A DNA stretch of 64,000 bases, from the NCBI RefSeq assembly GCF_021513275.1, contig NZ_CP090978.1, positions 6,195,001 through 6,259,000 on the forward strand, read 5' to 3'. Source of the stretch: Paenibacillus hexagrammi. GTDB lineage: Bacteria; Bacillota; Bacilli; Paenibacillales; NBRC-103111. Positions 53,382 through 63,341 of the stretch are shown here, piece after piece (position 1 is the stretch's first letter; each line of letters opens with the position of its first letter). Below the pieces are notes generated by a model. It did not search any database. It saw only the letters and a program-made list of their open reading frames with translations, and was not told where the DNA came from. A program made the translations under genes and the position numbers.

Positions 53382-53499
53382 AGACCTCATCCCGTTGGGA
53401 AATAGTGGTCACGAACCAATTTGTAGGGAGGCTATAGCGCACAGTTGTTCAGGAGGAAATAACAGGTAAGCAACCTATTTTAATTCTCAGGAGGCTATG

Positions 53500-56400
53500 A
53501 TGCTATCATCAACCAAGTATTCATCCAAGGCTCAACGTATCTGGTCCAAGCTAGTTTCCGGCGTGGTTACGCTAACCATGGTCATGTCCTTGAGTGCGGT
53601 TCCGCTGCATACGCCGCAGACACGGCACTCGTATCTGATGATTTCAGCAGTTATCCGTCCGGGTCTTTTACGATTGGTGACGGCAACACGTGGACAAAAG
53701 AAGGGACTGCCCCCATCATTGACATTGTCCATGAGCAAACCGTTTCCGGCGCAACCTATGCTGCAATCAGCCATGATGTGAACGCATCTGCATATGTGGG
53801 TCAGCGTTTCGCTGCGCAGAATGCAGGACTTATTTTCGAATTTGATGCGAATCTGCCGGCAAGCAAAGGCGCAGCCTTATTTTTGATGGACGGCAAGGTC
53901 AATGCTACGACCTCGGCTGCTCTTCGCTATCAGCTTGATGCAGGTTTGATTAAAAGATATAACGGCTCCAGCCAAATCACTTATAATACGTCGCATTGGT
54001 ACCGCTTCCAAATGGTGTTTAATATTCCACAGCGGACGAATACGGTACACGTTGTTGACCTCAATGACGGAACAGAAGTGAACTGGAACGAGACGTTCAA
54101 CAATACGAATGTTTCAAAGATCAGCAGCTTCGGCTTTTCGATGACACGCAGCGGAGGCAGGCTCAATCTGGCTAACGTTAAGGTGACAGCACTTGATTTG
54201 AACGTATCCGCCTTGCAGCTGCACAGCGGGGATTTTGTACCTGTACTGACGCCAGACTTTGACCCTAAGGTAGACAGCTACTCGGTCGATGTGCCTTATT
54301 CGGTCAATTCGCTCTCCGTTTCACCGACTGCCAGCTATCCGGAGGGAGCGACGGTAAAGGTAGCGGGGTCGGAGATAGCCAGTGGAGCATCGGCTTCCGT
54401 TCCTTTAACCGGCTCGGCGACAAGCATCGGTGTAACCGTAACTTCCAACGTGTATACGGATATCACTAAGACGTACACAATCAACGTAAATAAGTTGAAC
54501 AAGGCACCGGATTTGAACTATGTGGCGGCAGAACCGCATGATTCTCAGATCAAGCTGGGCTGGGGAGAAACGATGGATACCTCGTATGTAAAAGCCAATA
54601 TCTACAGAGTGAATGAGGATCAATCGCAAACACTTGTGGATACCGTATCCAAAGGCACCTACATCTCGACTCTTAACGGCCTAACTAACGGAACGACTTA
54701 CACGTACATCGTGAAAGGCGTCTACCAATATGATGGTGAAGACCCTACGGAATCAGCCGGGGTTACGGTGAGTGCGACACCAAAGGAGCTGCCTGCGAGG
54801 CAGATGGAAACCTTGGATCGCGGTTTGGTTGCTATGAAGAAGGATGACGGCGTCTATGTGGGCTGGAGAATGCTGGGCACCGATCCGCAGGAAATTGCCT
54901 TCAATCTCTATCGTGACGGGGAGAAAATCAACAGCGCCCCCATTACGGACAGCACCAACTATCTGGATGCTTCGGGAACTGTCGATTCCAAATATTTCAT
55001 CCGTACCGTACAGAATGGAGTCGAGGGAAGCCAATCCCAAACGGTTAGTGTATGGGACATGAACTATTTAACCGTACCGATTCAAAAACCGGCGGACGGC
55101 GTTACCCCACTGGGAGATTCCTACTCCTATAGAGCCAATGATGCATCGGTAGGTGATTTGGACGGAGACGGTCAGTATGAAATCGTGCTGAAATGGGATC
55201 CGACTAACTCTCAGGACAACTCGAAATCAGGTTATACAGGAAACACCTATGTAGACGCCTACGAAATGGACGGTACACGTCTGTGGCGAGTCGATATGGG
55301 CAAAAATATTCGCGCCGGTGCGCACTATCTGGATATCATGGTGTACGATCTGGACGGCGACGGCAAGGCGGAAGTGACCTTCCGGACAGCTGACGGAACG
55401 ATCGACGGTCAAGGCAACGTCATTGGGGACGGAGAGGCCGACCATCGTAACTCGAGTGGTTATATTTTGACGGGACCTGAATACCACACCATCTTTGAAG
55501 GAGCTACAGGTAAAGCGCTAGCGACGGACGCCTATGAACCGGAAAGAGGCAATGTCGGCGACTGGGGCGACACTTACGGCAACCGGGTAGACCGTTTTGG
55601 TGCAGCAATTGCCTACCTCGACGGAGAACGCCCAAGCATCATCATGCAGCGCGGATACTATACGAGAATGGTTTTTGTTGCGTACAACTGGAGAGACGGG
55701 AAGCTGACCAAGCTGTGGACCTTTGATTCCAACGATGCAGGCAATGAATCTTATGCCGGACAAGGAAATCATCAATTAAGCGTTGCGGATGTCGATGGAG
55801 ACGGTAAGGATGAAATCTTCTCCGGAGCTGCAGCCATTGACGATGACGGTACTCCGCTGTGGAATTCCCACTTGGGGCACGGGGATGCCATGCATCTTGG
55901 TGACCTGGACCCTGACCGTCTGGGGCTTGAATTCTTTGCTGTGCAAGAGGTACTATCTTCGCCTTATTCTTCTGACATGAAGGATGCCCGCACAGGTAGA
56001 GTCATCTGGGGTCTCCCACAGATTGGTCTGGACGTAGGCCGTGGGCTGACAGCGGATATCGACCCTAGATACAAGGGCGAAGAGGCTTGGAATATCGGCG
56101 GAGAATGGAACAGTACGACAGGTTCTTTATTCACGGTAAAAGGGGAGAAAATCTCCGATTCGATTCCATCATCGAACTTTGCCATTTGGTGGGATGGGGA
56201 CCTTAGCAGAGAGCTGCTAGATCATCAGTGGTTGGATGAACCGCTTCGTGTAGGTATTCCAAAGATTGATAAATGGAATTACGAGACCAATCAACTGGAA
56301 AATATTGCAACGTTCAACGGAACCTATTCGAACAATGATACTAAAGGGAATCCGTCCCTGCAGGCGGATATTCTAGGCGACTGGCGCGAAGAAGTCATCG

Positions 56401-58106
56401 CGAGAACAGAAGATAGCAGCGCACTGCGAATTTACTCGACGACCGATGTAACGGATCACCGCATTTACACACTGATGCATGACCCGGTTTATCGACTCGG
56501 TATCGCATGGCAGAACACCGGCTACAATCAGCCGCCGCATACAAGCTTCTACCTTGGCAATGATATGGATGCTCCGCCTACACCGCACATTTACACAACA
56601 GCTGTGCATCATGCATCGGGCATCGCGGTAACTGCTCCATCGAACACGGTGAAGAAGCGCGGACAGCTGCCATTCAGCGCAAGTTTTATTCCGGAATCTG
56701 CACCTAGTGCAAATGTGGTATGGAGCGTGACGGCGGAAGACGGAACTGCCACATCCCTTGCGACCATAGACACAAACGGCTTGTTAAGCGCACTCGGCGC
56801 AGGCACGGTAAAGGTCACGGCAACAGCGGATGATGGTTCTGGTGTTACAGGAGATATGCTGATCACCATTACATCCTCTGGCAGCACCGGAGGGTCCGGT
56901 TCCTCTGGAGGATCGGGCTCGGGTTCCGGGTCAGGGTCAGGTACGTCTGCTAGCACCGAGACAGCCGCAGGGAGCATCAAGCAATCGCTTACGGCTGATG
57001 CCGAAGGCAAAGCAGTAGCGGATTTGAAGAGCGACGATGTGACGAAAGCAATGGAGTCAGCTGAGAAAGGTACTTTGAAAGTGGACCTGAGTGCTTCAGC
57101 TGATGTGAAAGCTGTAGAAGTTAAGCTTCCCGCTCAGACCTTGCTTACCTCAGAGAAGGTGAAGAGTGTTGAGGTAGCGACGGGCTTAGCAACCGTTCGT
57201 CTGGACGCAGGCTGGTTCAAGAAGCATGTGGGCGATACGTCGGCTCAGGTAGAACTTTCGGTAACGAAGGCGGATACGGCATCGCTATCCGATCAAGCCA
57301 AAGAACTGATTGGCGCTAGTGACGTGTACGATTTCAGCTTATCAGTAGATGGCCAAAAGGCAGGCCGCTTCAACGGGGATGTGGAGGTAGCTATTGACTA
57401 CGACTTGCAGCCAGGGCAAAATCCGAACAGCGTAGTAGTCTACTACCTGAATGACAACGGTACGCTTGAGGTTGTCACAAACGGAAAATATAATGCGGCA
57501 ACAGGCAAAGTGGAGTTCAGGCCTGCTCATTTCAGTAAATATGCAGCAGCGTATACGCCTGTTAGCTTTAGCGACCTAGCCCAAGCAGATTGGGCGAAGT
57601 CAGGAATTGAAGCATTAGCGGCAAGACAAATCGTGGATGGTATGGAGGAGGGTGTATTTGCTCCCGGCGGTCAAGTGACGCGGGCTCAATTCCTCAAAAT
57701 GCTGATGCAGGCTTTCGATCTCAAAGACGATACAGCCGTCAGCAGCCTGAGCGATGTCCAAGCGGGCGATTGGTACTACAGCGCCGTAGCTTCTGCTGAG
57801 AAGCTGGGTATCGTGGAAGGTAAGGCCGACCACACCTTCGGTGTCAATGATGCCATCTCGCGTGAAGATATGGCAGTTATGGTGTACCGAGCTGCTAAGC
57901 AGCTTGGGCTGCAGCTGGATCCATCTGCAGCGGCGGCATCATTCGCTGATAAAGGGGACATCTCCGCTTACGCCGTGGATGCTGTGGAAGCGATGCAGCG
58001 AAGCGGGATCATTCAAGGCACGAGCGCCGAGACGTTTGAACCGCAAGGTCAAGCTACAAGGGCGCAAGCAGCCGTTATGATCTATCGATTGTATTTGCAG
58101 CAGTAA
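53500..58106 (+). CDS. SLH-anchored rhamnogalacturonan lyase (PL11), single-base slip in the signal peptide region
   Basis: About 1535 residues after correction. The ATG at 53500 has AGGAGG upstream and gives a basic start and hydrophobic core (LVSGVVTLTMVMSLSA). One missing G at 53598-53599 shifts the frame; restored, it continues GSAAYAADTALVSDDF, a normal cleavage region. Then come a LamG-like module, a cadherin-like beta-sandwich, FN3, and the PL11 lyase domain (about 430-1030: RQMETLDRGLVAM, GDLDGDGQYEIVLKWDP, ADVDGDGKDEIFSGA, DILGDWREEVIARTED). An Ig-like module, a Gly/Ser linker, a beta-rich module and three SLH repeats (about 1350-1530) complete it. It cleaves the pectin backbone while tethered to the cell wall. 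Uncorrected, the frame would begin at 53778 without export signal. Confidence 0.9.
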
Positions 58107-58121
58107 AATAGCAAGTTTGGG

Positions 58122-58159
58122 AAGCCCTTGCAGGCATTAGTTGCCTGTGGGGGCTTTTT
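58122..58159 (+). terminator. Terminator of the PL11 gene
   Basis: AAGCCC.TTGCAGGCA / TGCCTGTGGGGGCTT stem with T5. Confidence 0.82.
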
Positions 58160-58261
58160 GTCAATTATTTTGAGGAAGCGTTAGCGATAAGGGAGAGATC
58201 ACCTTCGTACTGCGCGACGAAGAAACGGATAGTCATGTCATTCAGTCAACAGATTACTTTG

Positions 58262-58597
58262 TTAATCTACTGGAATATCTAATTCTTCACGTAATTGTTT
58301 CACGGTTTTTTCCTTTTTTATATAAGCTTGCTGTCCTTCTTCAAACTTGATAATTTCCTTTTCTATTTCTTCGGCTTTCTTTTGAAACGTACTATCATTT
58401 GTCTGTGTTGCTTGGCGGTTTATCTCAGCTAAAGAATCCCTTAAAGCAGCTATGGAAGATCTGAGTTGGTTAGCAAATTCCCGCTCACCGTTTGGGTCAA
58501 TTTTTCGCACTTCTTTGGCCACTTTCTTACCAAACTCCTTAAGTTCCTTGCCAACTTTAACTGTTGCCTCAATTTCTTCTGGAGTGTGATTTGGCAT
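58262..58597 (-). CDS. Coiled-coil hypothetical protein
   Basis: About 111 residues, almost entirely charged helix: TPEEIEATVKVGKELKEFGK, IAALRDSLAEINRQATQ and KKAEEIEKEIIKFEEGQQAY. No membrane segment and no family recognised. The open frame continues upstream (TEFELRKQKLNEMPNHT) to a stop near 58660 without a clear alternative start, so the gene may be N-terminally truncated or start at an unusual codon. AT-rich compared with its neighbours. Confidence 0.5.
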   Translation of the reverse strand: MPNHTPEEIEATVKVGKELKEFGKKVAKEVRKIDPNGEREFANQLRSSIAALRDSLAEINRQATQTNDSTFQKKAEEIEKEIIKFEEGQQAYIKKEKTVKQLREELDIPVD

Positions 58598-58669
58598 CTC
58601 GTTTAACTTCTGTTTCCTTAACTCGAATTCCGTGAGGTATTGGGTTATTTGTGGTAGGGATTACCCCCT

Positions 58670-59287
58670 CTACTTGCTCACCCCAAGCAGCTGCCTGGTG
58701 TACACGATTAATGCATCTAATAGCCGGTCCGCCTCGGCTTGCTCAGCTCCTACAGCTAAGGTGTGCGACAAGATGCCATCGAGCTGAGAGACAATGATTT
58801 TTGCAACGAGCGCAATGGGCAGCGATGGATTAAATTCACCGCGGTCGACGCCGGTTTGCAGCAGCCGCGTGTAGCCTGCGATGCTCCGCTCGAATCGGCG
58901 GGTGAGCTGCTCCCTTCTGAGGGAATCCCTCCATCCCGACAAGTAGTACTCATAGAAGGTCGGCGATAGGCTTTCAGCCGTTGCGGACAGGTCCTTCTTC
59001 TGTTGATTCAAAAGCGCAACCAGCGCCTCCCAAGTGGAATCTGTTTCTTCGAGCTGTTCGTTCATCTCTTTGGCATTAGCCGTATCGAACTTCTCCATTA
59101 ACGCTCCAAAGATTTCTTCTTTGCTTTGAAAATATAAATAAATCCAGCCACGGCTCATTTCGGCTTCCTCTACAAAATCCTTCATCGTCGCAGGCTCATA
59201 TCCTTTGCGAATAAAAACCCTCTCTGCCGCCTCTAGGATTTGCTGCCGCCGCAGCTCCTTATGTTCGTCTGAAATCTTCGGTGACAT
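58670..59287 (-). CDS. TetR/AcrR-family transcriptional regulator
   Basis: 205 residues. RRQQILEAAERVFIRKGYE, then TMKDFVEEAEMSRGWIYLYF, is the TetR helix-turn-helix; the remaining helices form the ligand domain. The ATG at 59287 (MSPKISDEH) has GGAAGGGG 8 nt upstream, better than the frame start at 59320. Divergent from a very short frame at 59535 that may be the stub of its former target. Confidence 0.88.
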   Translation of the reverse strand: MSPKISDEHKELRRQQILEAAERVFIRKGYEPATMKDFVEEAEMSRGWIYLYFQSKEEIFGALMEKFDTANAKEMNEQLEETDSTWEALVALLNQQKKDLSATAESLSPTFYEYYLSGWRDSLRREQLTRRFERSIAGYTRLLQTGVDRGEFNPSLPIALVAKIIVSQLDGILSHTLAVGAEQAEADRLLDALIVYTRQLLGVSK

Positions 59288-59534
59288 ACTTCGACCCCTT
59301 CCGAGCCCATCTGACTCCATCTGTCAAAATCCACAAAAATGAATCTAGTGTCATTTATTGTAGTGGTATGTAATTTATTTTGCAAGATTGGAGGTGTGAA
59401 AATGAGAAAAATGCCAATTTCTTATGTAAAACCCGTATTTATTAGTCGAATTTCCGTAAAATATCCGAAAATCGCCTGTGGTGGACTGTTATCGATATTG
59501 ACACTTTGTTATTTGACTAAGAGGAGATCCTTCT

Positions 59535-59621
59535 ATGCTGATAACAAAACTGACAAAGACATCCGCTACGCTTCTCCGCAAACTATTGAGCCCTGCAATG
59601 TACGTTTTATCGACAATCTGA
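59535..59621 (+). other. Stub ORF divergent from the TetR gene
   Basis: 28 codons with a strong RBS (AAGAGGAGATCC) and a product LTKTSATLLRKLLSPAMYVL that looks like the start of a membrane protein, stopping at TGA 59619-59621. It could be the 5' end of a deleted efflux gene or a real small membrane peptide. Coding potential of the other frames in 59288-59680 is poor. Confidence 0.35.
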
Positions 59622-59684
59622 GCCCTATACGCGGAACGAATATGACCATTTCTGTTGATTTTTGAAAGAGTGGTAACAAACGAT

Positions 59685-59731
59685 AAAAAGTACCCCTCAT
59701 TGCCATGTTTCCATGGCCGCAGGGGTACTCT
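59685..59731 (-). terminator. Terminator downstream of the HPr-like gene
   Basis: AGTACCCCT / AGGGGTACT (59689-59697, 59721-59729) with inner GCCATG / CATGGC. T-rich tail on the minus strand. Confidence 0.7.
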
Positions 59732-59817
59732 ACTGTGAGAAATAAAAACAAGCTTACATTTCTTTTGAAAGAAAACCCACGTATCTATTGAGTAAAGTAC
59801 ATGTCTTTCGAAGTATA

Positions 59818-60060
59818 TTACATAACTTTCAAAGTAAACCCATGCTTTTCAAAGACACTCTTCATGACGGCTCTAGCTTCTTCTTCATCAGGACCTTGAA
59901 TGTAGAGCTCGTAGGCCTGGTTATTGAATAGCGTGATGCTTAAGCCTAGGATGCTTTTGACATCAATGTATCTGCCACCTACCTGAATGACGATGCTGGA
60001 CTGAAACTGATTGGCTGTTTGATTGATGGCTACAATTGCTTTGGTTTCCAACGCTCCCAT
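59818..60060 (-). CDS. HPr-like protein lacking the phosphorylatable His
   Basis: 80 residues with the open-faced beta sandwich of the PTS carrier HPr: KAIVAINQTANQFQSSIVIQ, YIDVKSILGLSITL and AYELYIQGPDEEEARAVM. The active-site GIHARPA motif is replaced by NQTANQFQ, so it cannot carry phosphate at His15. A Ser is kept in the KSILGL segment that corresponds to Ser46 of HPr. It is thus more like a Crh-type regulatory protein than a carrier. GGGAGGGC precedes the ATG. It lies 34 bp downstream of the TerC gene on the same strand. Confidence 0.72.
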   Translation of the reverse strand: MGALETKAIVAINQTANQFQSSIVIQVGGRYIDVKSILGLSITLFNNQAYELYIQGPDEEEARAVMKSVFEKHGFTLKVM

Positions 60061-60094
60061 TGTGTGCCCTCCCTGCTAAAACGTCTTATTTTGT

Positions 60095-60784
60095 TTACCC
60101 CCAATCCGGCTGTGCAGGCTCCTTCCCTCGATTCCTGGATAATACCTTGCCAACAACAATTACAGCAATCGCAAGGATAATCGAGATACTATAGTGAACA
60201 GCGGATGGAAGTGCCTCTAAGCGAGAGGCTACAGCGTGATCTCCAAGAATCATTTCACCGGCTGTGTAGCCCAGCAAGCCGACACCCAGCATGATAATGA
60301 CAGGAAAACGGTTCATGAGTGACATCAAAAGCTTGCTTCCAAAGATGATAAGAGGAATGCTAATCGCTAATCCGAGAACGATAAGGAGATAATTCCCGCC
60401 TGCAGCTCCAGCGATAGCGAGCACGTTATCCAAGCTCATGACTAAATCGGCAACGAGAATCGTTTTAATGGCCCCCATCAAATTACGCCCTGATGAAAGC
60501 TGCTCCTCCTGCTCATCATTCTTCATTAGTTTCAGTGCAATCCAGATCAACAAGAGACCGCCCAACACCTGGACAAAAGGAACCTGCAGCAGCCAGACGG
60601 CTGCAAAGGTAAGCAGGACCCGAAGGATAATAGCGCCAAGACTTCCGAAGAAAATGGCCTTTTTCTGCTGCTCGCCAGGCAAGCTGCGGCAGGCTAATGC
60701 AATCACTACGGCGTTGTCGCCGCTCAGTACAATGTTGATAAGGATAATTTTGAGAAGTCCGACGACCAATAATTCCAATTCCAT
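60095..60784 (-). CDS. TerC-family membrane protein (YjbE type)
   Basis: 229 residues with about seven helices. The two metal-site motifs are present: NIVLSGDNAVVIALA and ADLVMSLDNVLAIAGAAGG. TerC/YjbE-type proteins export or handle divalent metals such as manganese and metallate exported enzymes. GGAGGAGGAC precedes the ATG. No yybP-ykoY riboswitch is upstream; the gene follows malic enzyme by 24 bp and is probably co-transcribed. Confidence 0.88.
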   Translation of the reverse strand: MELELLVVGLLKIILINIVLSGDNAVVIALACRSLPGEQQKKAIFFGSLGAIILRVLLTFAAVWLLQVPFVQVLGGLLLIWIALKLMKNDEQEEQLSSGRNLMGAIKTILVADLVMSLDNVLAIAGAAGGNYLLIVLGLAISIPLIIFGSKLLMSLMNRFPVIIMLGVGLLGYTAGEMILGDHAVASRLEALPSAVHYSISIILAIAVIVVGKVLSRNRGKEPAQPDWG

Positions 60785-60808
60785 ACCGCTAAAAGTCCTC
60801 CTCCCCGA

Positions 60809-62269
60809 TTAAGCCTGCTCTTGTAGTTCAGCCTGAGCAGACGCATCCCCTTGGAGGAACTCTCGCGGAGTCCGGCGCGCCACACCTGTTTGAATAGCAG
60901 CTTGAATGACGGAGGTGCGGATTCGCCTTACGACTTCCTGGTTGAAGACGCTCGGGATAATATACAGCTTGTTCAGCTCCTGCTGGGAGACAACGGAAGC
61001 GATGGCGGCCGATGCAGCCAGCTTCATTTCCTCGTTAATCGTAGCTGCCCGGCAGTCTAGAGCAGCGCGGAATATACCTGGAAAGCAAAGAACGTTGTTG
61101 ATTTGGTTCGGGAAATCCGAGCGGCCCGTGGCAATAACGCCTGCGATATCTTCAATCTCGTCCGGCTGGATTTCAGGGGTTGGATTCGCCATGACGAATA
61201 CGATCGGATCAGCTGCCATCCGCTGGACATCGGCACGCTTTAGAATGCCGCCGGCGGATAGGCCGATGAAAATGTCTGCGCCCTCAATCACATCATGAAG
61301 CGAGCCTGAACGTAAATGAGGATTCGTGCGCTGCGCGTACTCGTTCCATGTCGTGTTGGAGTACTCCTCTGTGCGTACCAGCGCTCCGCTGCGGTCAACA
61401 CCGATCAGCTCCTTCACGCCTGCCGCCAGCAGAATGTTCGAGCAAGCGATACCCGCCGCACCGATACCGCAGACCACGACCTTGACCTCATCGATCCGCT
61501 TCCCGACAACCTTCAGGGCATTAATAAGACCGGCATATAAGACAACGGCCGTACCGTGCTGATCGTCGTGGAATACGGGAATGTCCAGCTCTTTGCGCAG
61601 CCTGTCTTCAATTTCAAAGCAGCGGGGTGCTGCGATGTCTTCCAGATTGATGCCGCCGAAGCCGGGGGCTAAATTTTTAATTGTGGCAACAATCTCATCG
61701 GTGTCCTGCGTATTCAGGCAAATGGGAAAAGCATCGACATCCGCCAGCTGCTTGAAGAGCATCGCTTTGCCTTCCATGACCGGCATGGCGGCATACGGGC
61801 CGATATTCCCAAGCCCCAGCACAGCGGTTCCATCAGAGATGACAGCGACCGTATTGCGTTTGATCGTCAGGTTGTAGGCATTCTCCTGCTTCTCATGGAT
61901 AGCCAGGCACACTCTGGCAACATCCGGCGTATAGACGCGGGATAGATCATCCCTGTTTTGAATGGGGGATTTGGGCTTCATTTCAATTTTTCCGCCGAGG
62001 TGCAGCAGGAAGGTCCGGTCCGACACATGGATAAGGCGAACACCTTCGAGTTCTTTCATTCTTGCTGTGATAGCCTCCAGCTGTGATTGCTCGGATGCGG
62101 CTACCGTGATGTCACGCACCGTCCAATTGGATCCGGTTTGGATCACGTCGATGGCAATAACGTCACCGCCATTTTCCGTAATGACCGTGATCAATTGTCC
62201 AAAGTGAATCTGCTCGGTCTGCAGCTCCAATCGAAGAATAATACTTTTACCGCCCATTTTCGTATTCAT
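60809..62269 (-). CDS. NAD(P)-dependent malic enzyme with N-terminal ACT-like domain
   Basis: 486 residues. The N-terminus (SIILRLELQTEQIHFGQLIT, GGDVIAIDVIQTGSNWTVRD) is an ACT-like regulatory domain. The catalytic part has YTPDVARVC with the catalytic Tyr, VAVISDGTAVLGLGNIG, EDIAAPRCFEIED and VFHDDQHGTAVV for metal and malate, and VVCGIGAAGIACSNIL for the nucleotide. It decarboxylates malate to pyruvate. The ATG at 62269 has GAGG upstream; the frame extends to 62302 without RBS. Its position beside AEC and TctA-type carriers suggests a role in malate or tricarboxylate use. Confidence 0.9.
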   Translation of the reverse strand: MNTKMGGKSIILRLELQTEQIHFGQLITVITENGGDVIAIDVIQTGSNWTVRDITVAASEQSQLEAITARMKELEGVRLIHVSDRTFLLHLGGKIEMKPKSPIQNRDDLSRVYTPDVARVCLAIHEKQENAYNLTIKRNTVAVISDGTAVLGLGNIGPYAAMPVMEGKAMLFKQLADVDAFPICLNTQDTDEIVATIKNLAPGFGGINLEDIAAPRCFEIEDRLRKELDIPVFHDDQHGTAVVLYAGLINALKVVGKRIDEVKVVVCGIGAAGIACSNILLAAGVKELIGVDRSGALVRTEEYSNTTWNEYAQRTNPHLRSGSLHDVIEGADIFIGLSAGGILKRADVQRMAADPIVFVMANPTPEIQPDEIEDIAGVIATGRSDFPNQINNVLCFPGIFRAALDCRAATINEEMKLAASAAIASVVSQQELNKLYIIPSVFNQEVVRRIRTSVIQAAIQTGVARRTPREFLQGDASAQAELQEQA

Positions 62270-62323
62270 AGTTTCCTCTTCCTCCCTAATCCGTGCGAAC
62301 ACTTCGCAACATCGATGTATTGG

Positions 62324-63246
62324 TTAAAACAGATTGGTAGCCATATAGACAACCGCGGTTACCGTCAGACTGCTAAGCAGCGTAGAAAGCAGCACTGCCT
62401 GAGCGGCGTATTCCGGGTGATTCCCGTATTCCAGAGCAAATGCTGCGCTGTTTCTGGAGGTAGGAAAAGAGCTTGCGATGAGCAAGGCTTGGGCCGTTGT
62501 TCCGTCCAGCTTCAACAGAATGATGAAGGAGAAGGCGATAACAGGTGAAATGATTAATCTGCCCAACAGGCTAAGAATAAGAGCTAGACTCATTTGCTTG
62601 ATTTTCAGATAAGCGGATTGTGCGCCCAAGGTAACGAGTGCAATCGCCAGGAAAGCGTCAGCGACATGCTCGACGGGATGCCAGATAAAATCAGGTATGG
62701 GAACCTGTAGGCCCCGCATGATCAGGCCCAGGATGAACGCATAAATCATAGGATTCGTCAGCAATTCCTTGTACCAGCGCTGGTTCTGTTTTTGCGCGGA
62801 TACCGCATTCATCAGGCCGTACGTATTGGTTAGCAGATTCTGATAAATAGAAACCACGACCTGAATAGAAAGACCCAATGGATTATGCTGGAAGACCAGC
62901 TGGCTGAAGGAAGGCCGAAATTGCCGGAGTTGCTGAGAACGATACTGTTAGAGAACGATGACGTAAGACCCTGATCGAATTTCGCCACTCTGGCCGTAAT
63001 CCGGCTAATAAGAATAAGCGCCGCGCTTTGCAGGAGCAGGAAACCCAAGATTTTGACCAGTAAGTCCGCATCAAATTTGCTTTCATAGATGTTGGTGAAC
63101 CCTACCGTCGGCAGTAAGAAATAGGCATTGAGCTTGGATAATGTGTTCATATCAAAATGAAACTTTCGATGCAGCAGCACTCCGGCTGCGATAAGTAGAA
63201 ACACAGGTACAATGACATTCAAGATAATAAGTCCAAGAACACTCAT
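62324..63246 (-). pseudogene. AEC-family (auxin efflux carrier-like) transporter, single-base frameshift
   Basis: The N-terminal half (VLGLIILNVIVPVFLLIAAG, SFSNSIVLSNSGNFGLP) and C-terminal half (GLSIQVVVSIYQNLLTNTYG through the last helix) are in different frames. One missing T at 62907-62908 (AA on the + strand) accounts for it: restored, the join reads GLPFSQLVFQHNPLGLSIQV, a normal AEC sequence. About 307 residues with ten helices. AEC carriers include malate permeases (MleP-like), fitting the adjacent malic enzyme. Probably a sequencing slip. Confidence 0.8.
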
Positions 63247-63270
63247 AACGGTTCACTCCATTAAGGAAAC

Positions 63271-63328
63271 CCCTGTGCAGCTGGTAAGCGTCTGACCAAG
63301 ATCAGGGCTCAATCCACGCTAACAGGGG
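63271..63328 (-). terminator. Hairpin between the TctA-type and AEC genes
   Basis: CCCCTGT... / ...ACAGGGG arms around an imperfectly paired middle. A partial terminator or attenuator in the tctA-AEC-maeA transcription unit. Confidence 0.4.
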
Positions 63329-63341
63329 CTTACGAAAGCGG

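Noticed and set aside
56877..56945. Simple-sequence repeat in the PL11 gene as a phase-variable tract
   Set aside because: It encodes an in-frame Gly/Ser linker with varied codons and no pure repeat unit long enough for frequent slippage.
60785..60808. yybP-ykoY manganese riboswitch before the TerC gene
   Set aside because: Only 24 bp separate it from malic enzyme, too short for the riboswitch.
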